A stretch of 58,397 nucleotides of DNA. Origin: JABWBR01 sp036741235 (GTDB taxonomy: Bacteria; Bacteroidota; Bacteroidia; Chitinophagales; Saprospiraceae). The stretch's first letter is position 1, and each line of letters opens with the position of its first letter. The notes below the pieces were generated by a model, which did no database searches, had not been told where the DNA came from, and was given only the letters and a program-made list of their open reading frames with translations. A program made the translations under genes and the position numbers. The stretch spans positions 1 to 58,397 of the forward strand of contig DAINSQ010000008.1 in the NCBI GenBank assembly GCA_036741235.1, given 5' to 3'. Positions 51,120 to 58,397 of this stretch are shown here, piece after piece.

Positions 51120-53252
51120 TTAGTTGTGCGCTTCTGCAACCTCAGCCTTGTGCGCCTCGATCAGCTTCTGCTGAATGTCGGCGGGAACGGGGCTATACTC
51201 GGCGAACTTGAGGCTGAACTTGGCCCGGCCCTGGCTCAGCGAGCGCAGCGTTGAAGAATACATGTACAATTCGGCCAGCGGCGCCCTGGCAATGATCTTC
51301 TGGTAGTGGCCTTCGGCGTCCATGCCCATAATGATAGCGCGGCGCGTTTGCAGGTCGCCCATTACATCGCCCATCACCTCGTCGGAGCAAAGGATCTCCA
51401 GGTTGTAGATCGGTTCCAGAATTTGCGGGTGCGCATTGGTAAACGCCTCGCGGAACGCCTGGATAGAGGCCAGCATAAAAGCCATATCGTTGGAGTCGAC
51501 CGGGTGCATCTTGCCGTCAAAGATACTCACGCGAATATCCTGGCAGTACGACCCGGTGAGGGGGCCTTCCTCCATTTTCGACATAATACCTTTTTTAATA
51601 GCGCTAGAGAATTTGGCGTCGATAGAGCCGCCCACGATACACCAGTAATAAGCCAGTTTGCCGCCCCAGGGCAGGTTGTCGATCTCCGTATTTTTAACTG
51701 TAAGTTCAGAAGGGTTGGGCATGCCGTCGTGGTATGGTTCTATGCGCATATGCACCTCGGCAAACTGTCCGGCGCCGCCCGTTTGTTTTTTGTGGCGGTA
51801 CATGGTATTGGCCATCTTGGTGATCGTTTCGCGGTAAGCGATTCGGGGGCGAATAAACTCCATGGTAACGCCTTGCGTGCGCTCTACCCGGTTTTTCACG
51901 ATTTCAAGATGTAATTGCCCCTGTCCGTGCAATAGCGTTTGTTTCAGCGTTTGCGATTGTTCGAGAATCAGCGTAGGATCTTCTTCCGCAATGGCGTGGA
52001 GGGCTTTCATCAGCTTCTCCATGTCGTTTTTGTTGGGGGGCTGAACGGCTACCGTAACGCGCGGATCGGGGAAATGCATGGGGTCGATGCGGCGGTCGAT
52101 GCCTTTGGGATTGAGGGTTTGATTGGTATGCGTGTTTTTGAGTTTCACCGTCACTCCGATATCGCCGGCGCGCAATTCGTTGACAGGCTCGCGGTCTTTG
52201 CCGTTGGAGATGTACAATTGGCCGAAGCGCTCGGCCGTGCGGTTGTTGGCGTTGACCAGTTCGTCGCCCGCGTGTAATACGCCCGAATACACCTTGAAAT
52301 AAGATACCGTGCCCACTTTGGGTTCGGTAACCGTTTTATAAATAAAGATGGTCGTATCGGCGGCTGGATCGCAAGGCAGCGTACCTCCGCCGTCGAGGTC
52401 GGCTGCGGGGCGGTCGGCAGGCGAGGGACAGATATCGTTGATAAAGCCCATTATACGACCGCTGCCCATATTGTTGGTAGAAGAGCAACAGAACACAGGG
52501 AAAATCTGCTGGTTGGCGATAGCTATACGGAGCCCCGTTGCGAGGTCTTCTTCAGAAAGCGTGCCTTCTTCAAAGAAACGCTCCATCAAGCCTTCTTCGT
52601 TTTCGGCAGCAGCTTCCACCAGCGCGTTGTGCATCGCCATAGCGCGGTCCTTCTCCGAGTCCGGAATCGGTTTTTTCTCGGGTTTGCCGCCGCCGGCGGG
52701 GAATACGTAGGTCGTCATGCGCAGCACATCGACAATAGTATTGAAGCCCGTGCCTGCGTTGAGCGGATATTGGATGGGGATCACCTTGTGGCCGAAGCGG
52801 TTCTGCGCTTGTTCAAGGGTAGTGTCGAAATCGGCTTTTTCGTGGTCGAGCTGGTTGATCACAAAAATAGTGGGGGTCTTGAAGCGTTCGACGTATTCCC
52901 AGATCAACTCGGTGCCAACCTCCACGCCGCTTTTGGCGTTGAGCAGCATGACTCCCGTATCGGCCACTTTCAGCGAGGAGACTACTTCTCCCACAAAATC
53001 GTCGAAACCCGGGGTGTCAATCACATTGATTTTGGATTCCTTCCAGGTATCATGCAGGAGCGCGCTGAAAATAGAGTTGCCGCGTTCGTGCTCTATATCA
53101 GTGTAATCGGAAACGGTATTCCCTTCTTCCACCTTGCCCCTGCGCCCTATCGTTTTTGATTCGAACAACATGGTTTCTGCAAAGGTGGTTTTTCCCGAGC
53201 CTGGGTGGCCCAACAATACTACGTTTCTGATGTGTTTGGTATCGAAGCTCAT
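51120..53252 (-). CDS. EF-G-like translation GTPase (EF-G2 type)
   Basis: From ATG 53252 it has 710 residues. The P-loop is GHPGSGKT (15-22), where true EF-G has AHIDxGKT; the later motifs are DTPGFDDF and NQLDHEK. Domains II-V follow (VGTVSYFKVYSGVLHAGDEL, IEPYHDGMPNPSELTV, RRAIIMGMDAEGHYQKI). Switch I reads EHERGNSI in place of ERGITI. These changes define the EF-G-like subfamily seen beside standard EF-G in many bacteria, whose ribosomal role is unsettled. A TTG frame to 53276 adds eight residues with no merit. Confidence 0.93.
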   Translation of the reverse strand: MSFDTKHIRNVVLLGHPGSGKTTFAETMLFESKTIGRRGKVEEGNTVSDYTDIEHERGNSIFSALLHDTWKESKINVIDTPGFDDFVGEVVSSLKVADTGVMLLNAKSGVEVGTELIWEYVERFKTPTIFVINQLDHEKADFDTTLEQAQNRFGHKVIPIQYPLNAGTGFNTIVDVLRMTTYVFPAGGGKPEKKPIPDSEKDRAMAMHNALVEAAAENEEGLMERFFEEGTLSEEDLATGLRIAIANQQIFPVFCCSSTNNMGSGRIMGFINDICPSPADRPAADLDGGGTLPCDPAADTTIFIYKTVTEPKVGTVSYFKVYSGVLHAGDELVNANNRTAERFGQLYISNGKDREPVNELRAGDIGVTVKLKNTHTNQTLNPKGIDRRIDPMHFPDPRVTVAVQPPNKNDMEKLMKALHAIAEEDPTLILEQSQTLKQTLLHGQGQLHLEIVKNRVERTQGVTMEFIRPRIAYRETITKMANTMYRHKKQTGGAGQFAEVHMRIEPYHDGMPNPSELTVKNTEIDNLPWGGKLAYYWCIVGGSIDAKFSSAIKKGIMSKMEEGPLTGSYCQDIRVSIFDGKMHPVDSNDMAFMLASIQAFREAFTNAHPQILEPIYNLEILCSDEVMGDVMGDLQTRRAIIMGMDAEGHYQKIIARAPLAELYMYSSTLRSLSQGRAKFSLKFAEYSPVPADIQQKLIEAHKAEVAEAHN

Positions 53253-53406
53253 AAGCCATTCTTTTGTTGTGATCAATGAAGTCGCTATCGTTTTTAGCGC
53301 AATGAAAATATCAAAAGAATGGAAACGCGCAAAATAATCGACGGGGTTTTGTCAAAAGCAGTGATGACTTTTGTCAATACCCCGGATTATAAGGGGTTTA
53401 AAAAAG

Positions 53407-53433
53407 AAAAGTGCGGCATTTAGCCACACTTTT
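53407..53433 (-). terminator. Terminator after the DUF2007 gene
   Basis: AAAAGTGCGGC (53407-53417) pairs with GCCACACTTTT (53423-53433), one mismatch, 5-base loop. On the minus strand it runs into TTTTCTTTTTT. Confidence 0.75.
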
Positions 53434-53545
53434 CAAAAATAAAACTAAACCCCAGTTATAAATCTTAACCCTTGGGCAAACGCCCAAAGTCTATATTCAA
53501 CGAAGAAAACGCAAATATATGATGAAGTGTTGGTAAAAAAAACAC

Positions 53546-53755
53546 TTAATCAATGAATCCGTTTTCCTGGAGCACGTCGTAGGCTGCCTCCGCCTTGTCG
53601 TCCGGCACCATCAACTCGGCCTCTCCAATTGCCGGGAAGTTGGGGTCGGGCGCATGATAAATATGGCTTTCGATGCCATTTTGCTTGAGCACGTCTTCGG
53701 CTAATTTGACCTGAAACAATTCGGCCGCCATGAACACTTTCTTCCAGCCTTCCAT
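53546..53755 (-). CDS. DUF2007 small signal-transduction-type protein
   Basis: A 69-residue protein (from ATG 53755) with the DUF2007 pattern: KVFMAAELFQVKLAEDVLKQ, NGIESHIYHAPDP, EAELMVPDDKAEAAYDVLQE. This is a small ferredoxin-like fold related to PII-like units, of unknown role. A GTG at 53785 would add ten residues and is unlikely. A terminator follows in its own direction. Confidence 0.85.
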   Translation of the reverse strand: MEGWKKVFMAAELFQVKLAEDVLKQNGIESHIYHAPDPNFPAIGEAELMVPDDKAEAAYDVLQENGFID

Positions 53756-53992
53756 AATAAATTGGTTTTGAGTTGACAAAAACACAAAGCCGCTTGAAAA
53801 GGCTTTGTTGATTAGGACTTTATCGTAAATTTACAAAATAAGATCGAAAAACTCAAGTCGCTCCCTCCTGTTTTAAACCGTCTCCAGAAAAAAATACCAG
53901 CAGCTAGACACTTATCGAACTGTATGCCGGGCCGTTTTCCGGCTTGCATTCCGGTGATGATTTTTTTAACCAACTTTTATAAAACACCGACC

Positions 53993-54955
53993 ATGAGAAA
54001 AATTCTGAAAGTGGCTGCCTGGCTTTTAGGCCTGGTTTTATTGATTGTAGCGGGGGTTGCCGGCTGGATACATTTCACTCCGCCTCCTGTATACGACGCG
54101 CCTGCCATTCCCGAACTTCAAGTAGAAGCGACGCCTGAACGGGTAGCCCAGGGGTTGAAAATTGCCTCCATGCAATGTATCATTTGCCATAAGGGCAGCG
54201 ACGGCAAGCTCAGCGGACAACTCATCCGCGACGCGCCCAAGGCCTTTGGCAAATTTTATTCGCCAAATATAACTCAGCATCCCGACAAGGGCATCGGCAA
54301 ATGGACCGACGGGGAGTTGTATTATTTCCTGCGAACGGGCCTGCGCGCCAACGGCAAATACGCCTCGCCGGCTATGCCGAAATTTATCAATGCCGCCGAT
54401 GAAGATCTCTACTCGGTGATAGCCTGGTTGCGCTCTGACGACGAAAGGCTGCAACCCAGCGAACAGAGCTCGCGGCCCCAGGAGTTGTCTTTTTTGTCGA
54501 AGGCGCTGCTGAAATTTGTGTTCAAACCCTTCGAGTTGCCCAGTCAGGCCATTAACCTGCCCGACACCACCCAGACCGTAGCGTGGGGGCGCTACCTGGC
54601 TAATAACCTTTATACCTGCTTCGCCTGCCACTCGGCAGATTTTGCCACCAATAACGACCTTGATCCCGAAAAATCGCAGGGATTCTACGGCGGCGGCAAC
54701 CCCATGCTCGATATGGAAGGCAGGGTTGTGCCCTCCGCTAATATCACGCCGGATGCAAGCACCGGCATCGGCAACTGGACCGAAGAGCAGTTTGTACAAA
54801 CCGTAAAATACGGCAAACGCCCCGACGGCACACTCATTCGCTACCCCATGTTGCCGCATACGCCGCTCACCGACAACGAGGTGAAAGCTATCTACGCATA
54901 TCTGCGAACCGTTCCTGCTGTCAACAACAAAATTGACCGGCCTTCGTTTGAATGA
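53993..54955 (+). CDS. Membrane-anchored dihaem cytochrome c
   Basis: From ATG 53993, 321 residues with an N-terminal TM anchor (AAWLLGLVLLIVAGVAGWIHF). Two haem-binding CxxCH motifs lie at residues 62-66 (CIICH) and 209-213 (CFACH), each followed by a likely axial Met: PAMPK for the first and YPMLPHTPL for the second. Two class-I-like cytochrome folds are suggested by the repeated PNITxxxxxGIGxWTxxxx pattern. It transfers electrons in the periplasm; similar proteins accompany alcohol or aldehyde dehydrogenases. None is nearby. The longer frame to 53924 lacks a signal. Confidence 0.9.
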   Translation: MRKILKVAAWLLGLVLLIVAGVAGWIHFTPPPVYDAPAIPELQVEATPERVAQGLKIASMQCIICHKGSDGKLSGQLIRDAPKAFGKFYSPNITQHPDKGIGKWTDGELYYFLRTGLRANGKYASPAMPKFINAADEDLYSVIAWLRSDDERLQPSEQSSRPQELSFLSKALLKFVFKPFELPSQAINLPDTTQTVAWGRYLANNLYTCFACHSADFATNNDLDPEKSQGFYGGGNPMLDMEGRVVPSANITPDASTGIGNWTEEQFVQTVKYGKRPDGTLIRYPMLPHTPLTDNEVKAIYAYLRTVPAVNNKIDRPSFE

Positions 54956-54961
54956 TCAACA

Positions 54962-54995
54962 GGGGCGGGGCCCATACAACCCCGTCCCGCTTTTT
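54962..54995 (+). terminator. Terminator after the cytochrome c gene
   Basis: GGGGCGGGG (54962-54970) pairs with CCCCGTCCC (54980-54988), one mismatch, then GCTTTTT. It starts seven bases past the stop codon. Confidence 0.8.
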
Positions 54996-55023
54996 GCCGT
55001 CTTTGCCTTTATACAAACATTAA

Positions 55024-55055
55024 TTTGCGCTGAATCAGAAAAAACGGTAACTTTG
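55024..55055 (+). promoter_or_regulatory. Bacteroidota promoter of the bamD operon
   Basis: TTTG (55024-55027), 20 bases, then TAACTTTG (55048-55055): a full -33/-7 match at the best spacing. The ATG at 55063 begins only seven bases after the -7 box, so the message should have almost no leader. Confidence 0.75.
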
Positions 55056-55062
55056 CGCACTT

Positions 55063-55887
55063 ATGAAAATGAGGCATCTTTTTATTGTAATAAGTCTGTT
55101 GGCGTTGGGTTGGGCTACCTCCTGCAAAAGCGAATTTGAACGCATCAGGGCTAGCGGCGACCCCACCGCCATGTACGCCAAAGCCGGCGAATATTTCGAC
55201 AAGGGAGAATACCAAAAGGCGCAAGCGCTTTACGAACTGGTGATCAGTAGCTATCGCGGGCGTAAGGAAGCAGAAGATATTTCGTTCCGCTACGCCTACA
55301 CCTATTACCACCTCGGGCAGTATATCCTGGCGTCTTATTATTTTAAAAATTTCGTACAGACGTTCGGCGCCAGCACCAAACGCGAAGAAGCAGATTATAT
55401 GGCCGCATACGCCAACTATCAGCTGTCGCCCAGCTTCCGCCTCGATCAATCGTACACGGAATCGGCAATAGATGGCTTCCAGCAGTTCGTCAGCACATAC
55501 CCCCAAAGCGATAAAGTGTCCGAATGCAACAAGCTCATTGACGAGATGCGCAGAAAACTGGAACGCAAGGCTTTCGAAAGCGCCAATTTGTATTTCGATA
55601 TCAAACAATACCAGTCGGCAATCCAAACCTATGAAAACCTGCTCAAGGATTACCCCGAAACCAACAACGCCGAGCGGGTGCGCTATATGATCGCCCGGTC
55701 CGCTTACCTGCTGGCGGCCAACAGCTTTGTCGAAAAACAGGAGCCGCGATTCAGAGAGGCCGTTAGCTATGCCACCGAATTCCTGGAGCGATACCCCAAA
55801 AGCGAATTCAAAAATGAAGTTTCATCGTTCTACGATAATTCCAGAAAAAAATTAAATCAATTGACGAATGTCGGATATCAAAACTAA
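55063..55887 (+). CDS. bamD: Outer-membrane assembly lipoprotein BamD
   Basis: A 274-residue lipoprotein (lipobox LGWATSCKSEF) with TPR-like repeats AMYAKAGEYFDKGEYQKAQA, FRYAYTYYHLGQYILASYYF and SAIQTYENLLKDYPETNNAE. The length and repeat number are those of BamD, which with BamA inserts barrel proteins in the outer membrane. The gene leads the bamD-rpoZ-coaBC-DUF4835 block, conserved in Bacteroidota, and overlaps rpoZ by 20 bases. A second ATG at 55069 is possible because the promoter is so close. Confidence 0.93.
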   Translation: MKMRHLFIVISLLALGWATSCKSEFERIRASGDPTAMYAKAGEYFDKGEYQKAQALYELVISSYRGRKEAEDISFRYAYTYYHLGQYILASYYFKNFVQTFGASTKREEADYMAAYANYQLSPSFRLDQSYTESAIDGFQQFVSTYPQSDKVSECNKLIDEMRRKLERKAFESANLYFDIKQYQSAIQTYENLLKDYPETNNAERVRYMIARSAYLLAANSFVEKQEPRFREAVSYATEFLERYPKSEFKNEVSSFYDNSRKKLNQLTNVGYQN

Positions 55888-56224
55888 AGTACAGGGCCTC
55901 GACCCCAATGTGAGAGCGCGCGATTTGTCGCAACTGGTAAAAGATACCGGTAATATCTACGAGGCGTTGGCGATTATTACCAAACGCTCCAAACAACTGT
56001 CCGTTGATATTAAACACGAATTGCACCAAAAACTCGAAGAGTTTGCCGTGAGCTCCGATACCATCGAGGAGATTAACGAAAACAAAGAGCAGATCGAAAT
56101 TTCGAAATTCTACGAACGACTGCCTAACCCGGCTATCATCGCTACCGAAGAATACCTCGACGGCGATATTTATTACAGGTACCAGGACAAGAAGAAGCGC
56201 AAGCAAATCACCAGCGGCGAATAA
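55868..56224 (+). CDS. rpoZ: RNA polymerase omega-subunit-like protein (RpoZ family)
   Basis: A 118-residue protein. Residues 18-75 match omega (RDLSQLVKDTGNIYEALAII, ITKRSKQLSVDIKHELHQKL), the part that wraps the beta-prime C-terminus. The C-terminal third (YERLPNPAIIATEEYLDGDI) is typical of Bacteroidota omega relatives. The start is inside the last codons of bamD (20-base overlap), so translation is probably coupled. Confidence 0.88.
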   Translation: MSDIKTKVQGLDPNVRARDLSQLVKDTGNIYEALAIITKRSKQLSVDIKHELHQKLEEFAVSSDTIEEINENKEQIEISKFYERLPNPAIIATEEYLDGDIYYRYQDKKKRKQITSGE

Positions 56225-56237
56225 GTTGTTCTGACTT

Positions 56238-57434
56238 TTGAAAGGCAAAAAGATCATCGTTGGGGTTACCGGCAGTATCGCCGCCTACAAGTCGGCAACG
56301 CTCATCCGGCTGCTGGTTAAGGCAGGCGCCGATGTCAGGGTGCTTATGACCCCCGCTGCGCAACAGTTTATCAGCCCGCTCACGCTGTCAACACTATCCA
56401 AACACCCGGTGCACTCCGAGGTTGTGTCCGAATCGGCATGGAATAACCATGTGGAAATGGGCCTCTGGGCCGACGCGATGGTCATTGCGCCGCTAACGGC
56501 TGCTACCCTGGGGAAGCTGGCCAACGGTATTTGCGACAATATCCTCGTGGCCGTCTATCTCTCCGCCCGCTGCCCCGTTTTTGTTGCTCCGGCTATGGAC
56601 CTCGACATGTGGGCGCACCGCTCTACCCAACTCAACGTAAAACGCCTGCTCGACTGCGGCGACCGCCTCATCCCCGTCGGGGTGGGGGAGTTGGCCAGCG
56701 GCCTGACGGGCGAAGGGCGTATGGCCGAACCCGAGGATATCGTGGCCGCCCTGTCGGCATACTTTGATTCCAAAGCCGACCTCCAGGGGCGCAAGGTGAT
56801 GATCACCGCCGGCCCTACTTACGAACCCGTCGACCCCGTGCGCTTTATCGGCAACCGCTCTTCCGGCAAAATGGGTATCGCCCTGGCCGACGAAGCCGCC
56901 CGCCGCGGCGCCGAGGTGACGCTTATATTGGGCCCCACGCACCTGCGCCCCCAACTTCCGCAGGTGCAGGTGCTGGAGGTGCAAACCGCCCAGGATATGT
57001 ACGAGGCCGCTTTGATCTGCTTCCCCGCAAACGACGTAGCTATCCTGGCAGCGGCGGTGGCCGATTACCGCCCCCGCGAAGCAGCGCCTCAAAAACTGAA
57101 AAAACAAACCGATACCCTTACCATCGAACTGGTGAAAAATCCCGATATCGCCGCCGAATTGGGCAGGCTCAAAACATCAAAGCAAATCAACGTGGGCTTC
57201 GCCCTGGAAACCAACGACGAACTGGCCAACGCCCAGGCTAAACTCGAAAAGAAAAACTTCGACCTCATCGTCCTCAATTCACTCAACGACCCCGGCGCCG
57301 GCTTTTCACACGATACTAACAAGATTTCTGTACTCGACAGAAACAATAAGATAACCCATTTCGAGTTAAAAAGTAAAACCGCCGTAGCCGCCGATATTAT
57401 TAATATGGTGGCCGAGCGGCTTTCTGGTCTTTAA
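56238..57434 (+). CDS. coaBC: Phosphopantothenoylcysteine decarboxylase / phosphopantothenate-cysteine ligase
   Basis: A 398-residue bifunctional enzyme of CoA synthesis. The CoaC half has the FMN-binding GVTGSIAAYKSATLIRLL, a His in NNHVEMGLWADAMVIAPLT, and GKLANGICDNIL. The CoaB half has TAGPTYEPVDPVRFIGNRSS then GKMGIALADEA, and the catalytic region AVADYRPREAAPQKLKK. The start is TTG at 56238; a TGA lies in frame two codons upstream and no ATG would leave CoaC whole. It follows rpoZ by 13 bases. Confidence 0.96.
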   Translation: MKGKKIIVGVTGSIAAYKSATLIRLLVKAGADVRVLMTPAAQQFISPLTLSTLSKHPVHSEVVSESAWNNHVEMGLWADAMVIAPLTAATLGKLANGICDNILVAVYLSARCPVFVAPAMDLDMWAHRSTQLNVKRLLDCGDRLIPVGVGELASGLTGEGRMAEPEDIVAALSAYFDSKADLQGRKVMITAGPTYEPVDPVRFIGNRSSGKMGIALADEAARRGAEVTLILGPTHLRPQLPQVQVLEVQTAQDMYEAALICFPANDVAILAAAVADYRPREAAPQKLKKQTDTLTIELVKNPDIAAELGRLKTSKQINVGFALETNDELANAQAKLEKKNFDLIVLNSLNDPGAGFSHDTNKISVLDRNNKITHFELKSKTAVAADIINMVAERLSGL

Positions 57435-57452
57435 TCGAAACACATACGCGTT

Positions 57453-58367
57453 ATGAATAATTTTGGATTGAAATTGGCTTCCCTCCTGCTGGCATTGTCT
57501 ACCCTCACCGGCCTGGTACAAGCCCAGGAACTCAACGCTACGGTAAAAATCAATACGCAGAAACTCCAAACCGCCGACCCCCGCGTTTTCGAAACGCTGG
57601 AACAAACGCTGCGCGAGTTCCTCAACAGCCAGAAATGGACTGAAGATATGTTTGATAATCCAGAGCGCATTAATTGCAATTTCATCCTGACTATCCAGGA
57701 GGAACGCTCTGCTACTTCTTTCAAAGCCGACCTGGCGGTGCAGTCTTCCCGCCCTATTTACGGCTCCGACCAGGAAACCCCGCTGTTGAATTACCTCGAT
57801 AAGGAGGTGACTTTTGAATACGAGCAGTTTCAGCCTCTGGTGTACACCAAAAACGCCTTTAACGACAACCTGTCGTCAGTGCTGTCGTTTTATGTATACG
57901 TCATCCTCGGCCTCGACTATGATTCTTTTTCCCCGTTGGGAGGCGAGCGCTATTTCCAGACCGCGCAGGAAATTCTCAACAACATACCTTCTACCGTTAC
58001 TGCCGGCAACCCCGGCTGGCGCTCGATGGAGAGTAACCGCAACCGCTTTTGGTTGATCGAGAACCTGCTGTCTCCCCGCGTTCGCCCGCTGCGCCAGGCT
58101 ATCTACGACTACCACCGCCAGGGCCTCGACCTGATGCCCACCAATATCGATCAAGGCCGCGCCAATATGGCCCTCGCTATAGAACAACTCGACAAGGTAA
58201 ACCAGGCTTACCCCAATTCTATGATCATCCAGCTCTATAGCAATGCAAAAGCCAACGAAATTATCGAGATCTTCAAACGTGGCACCCTAACCCAGCAAGA
58301 CCGCGTTATCCAGATTATGACTAAGGTGGATGCGACGAATTCGGCGAAGTACAGAGCGATTAAGTGA
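57453..58367 (+). CDS. DUF4835 family exported protein
   Basis: A 304-residue protein with a signal (MNNFGLKLASLLLALSTLTGLVQAQ). An N-terminal section ELNATVKINTQKLQTADPRV, then TLEQTLREFLNSQKWTEDMF and a later FYVYVILGLDYDSFSPLGGE match DUF4835, found after coaBC across the phylum. Some databases name it PorD and link it with T9SS, which I recall but could not verify. The stop at 58365-58367 merges into the octamer repeat at the window end. Confidence 0.88.
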   Translation: MNNFGLKLASLLLALSTLTGLVQAQELNATVKINTQKLQTADPRVFETLEQTLREFLNSQKWTEDMFDNPERINCNFILTIQEERSATSFKADLAVQSSRPIYGSDQETPLLNYLDKEVTFEYEQFQPLVYTKNAFNDNLSSVLSFYVYVILGLDYDSFSPLGGERYFQTAQEILNNIPSTVTAGNPGWRSMESNRNRFWLIENLLSPRVRPLRQAIYDYHRQGLDLMPTNIDQGRANMALAIEQLDKVNQAYPNSMIIQLYSNAKANEIIEIFKRGTLTQQDRVIQIMTKVDATNSAKYRAIK

Positions 58368-58397
58368 TTTGCTAATTTGCTAATTTGCTAATTTGCT
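58367..58397. repeat. Octamer tandem repeat (ATTTGCTA), cut by window edge
   Basis: Nearly four perfect copies of ATTTGCTA follow the DUF4835 stop codon and run off the window. Total length and copy number are unknown. Confidence 0.9.

Noticed and set aside
1..58397. CRISPR arrays, prophage or insertion sequences
   Set aside because: No regularly spaced long repeats, transposase, integrase or phage structural gene is visible anywhere.

Overview
The window looks like a chromosomal piece of a Bacteroidota genome, most likely a Saprospiraceae-type environmental lineage. The signs are a SusC/SusD pair, proteins with type IX secretion (T9SS) sorting tails, the phylum's TTTG / TAnnTTTG promoters, no clear Shine-Dalgarno sites, and the conserved bamD-rpoZ-coaBC-DUF4835 block. 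A run of 10 N at 1357-1366 shows that the sequence is a scaffold. I saw no rRNA, tRNA, CRISPR array, insertion sequence or phage gene.

Region 1 (1-8162, all minus strand) holds mostly secreted or accessory proteins: the start of a TPR protein, a small exported protein, two tandem acyl-carrier-like genes broken by the gap, a 1558-residue CUB/PKD protein with a T9SS tail, and a lipoprotein subtilisin.

Region 2 (8426-25628) is the most interesting part. It is three consecutive head-to-head units. The first has a PhnX-like C-P hydrolase and a DUF5690 transporter facing a FAD oxidoreductase of the phosphonate-linked type. The second has a secreted beta-propeller/phosphoesterase and a TonB-dependent receptor facing a paralogous phosphoesterase. 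The third has a SusC/SusD pair facing a class-III PLP enzyme that closely resembles PbfA, (R)-1-hydroxy-2-aminoethylphosphonate ammonia-lyase. I propose a phosphonate utilisation locus: extracellular release of a phosphonate head group, outer-membrane uptake, conversion to phosphonoacetaldehyde, and C-P cleavage to phosphate. The enzyme families are read from sequence; the joint pathway is inference.

Region 3 (25679-29471, minus) is housekeeping: DUF4256, a membrane methyltransferase, a CoA-type NUDIX hydrolase, hemD and DUF4271. A two-component system (29560-31607) follows. Next is a heavy-metal efflux set (31667-37723, minus) with a periplasmic adaptor, a CzcA-TolC fusion and a small His-rich protein. 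A close relative of animal ACMSD and a lipoprotein proline iminopeptidase-like hydrolase come next. After them is an ECF sigma / anti-sigma / DUF4097 operon, then a TPR lipoprotein.

Region 4 (43741-51049, plus) holds a one-POTRA outer-membrane barrel, nadK, an SDR epimerase, a double-PDZ T9SS protein, an OmpA protein with thrombospondin type 3 repeats, and a paralogous barrel. Region 5 (51120-58367) has an EF-G-like GTPase, a DUF2007 protein, a dihaem cytochrome c and bamD-rpoZ-coaBC-DUF4835. Several intergenic gaps carry heptad-phased, often inverted, repeats. They were the main structure left unexplained by the genes.
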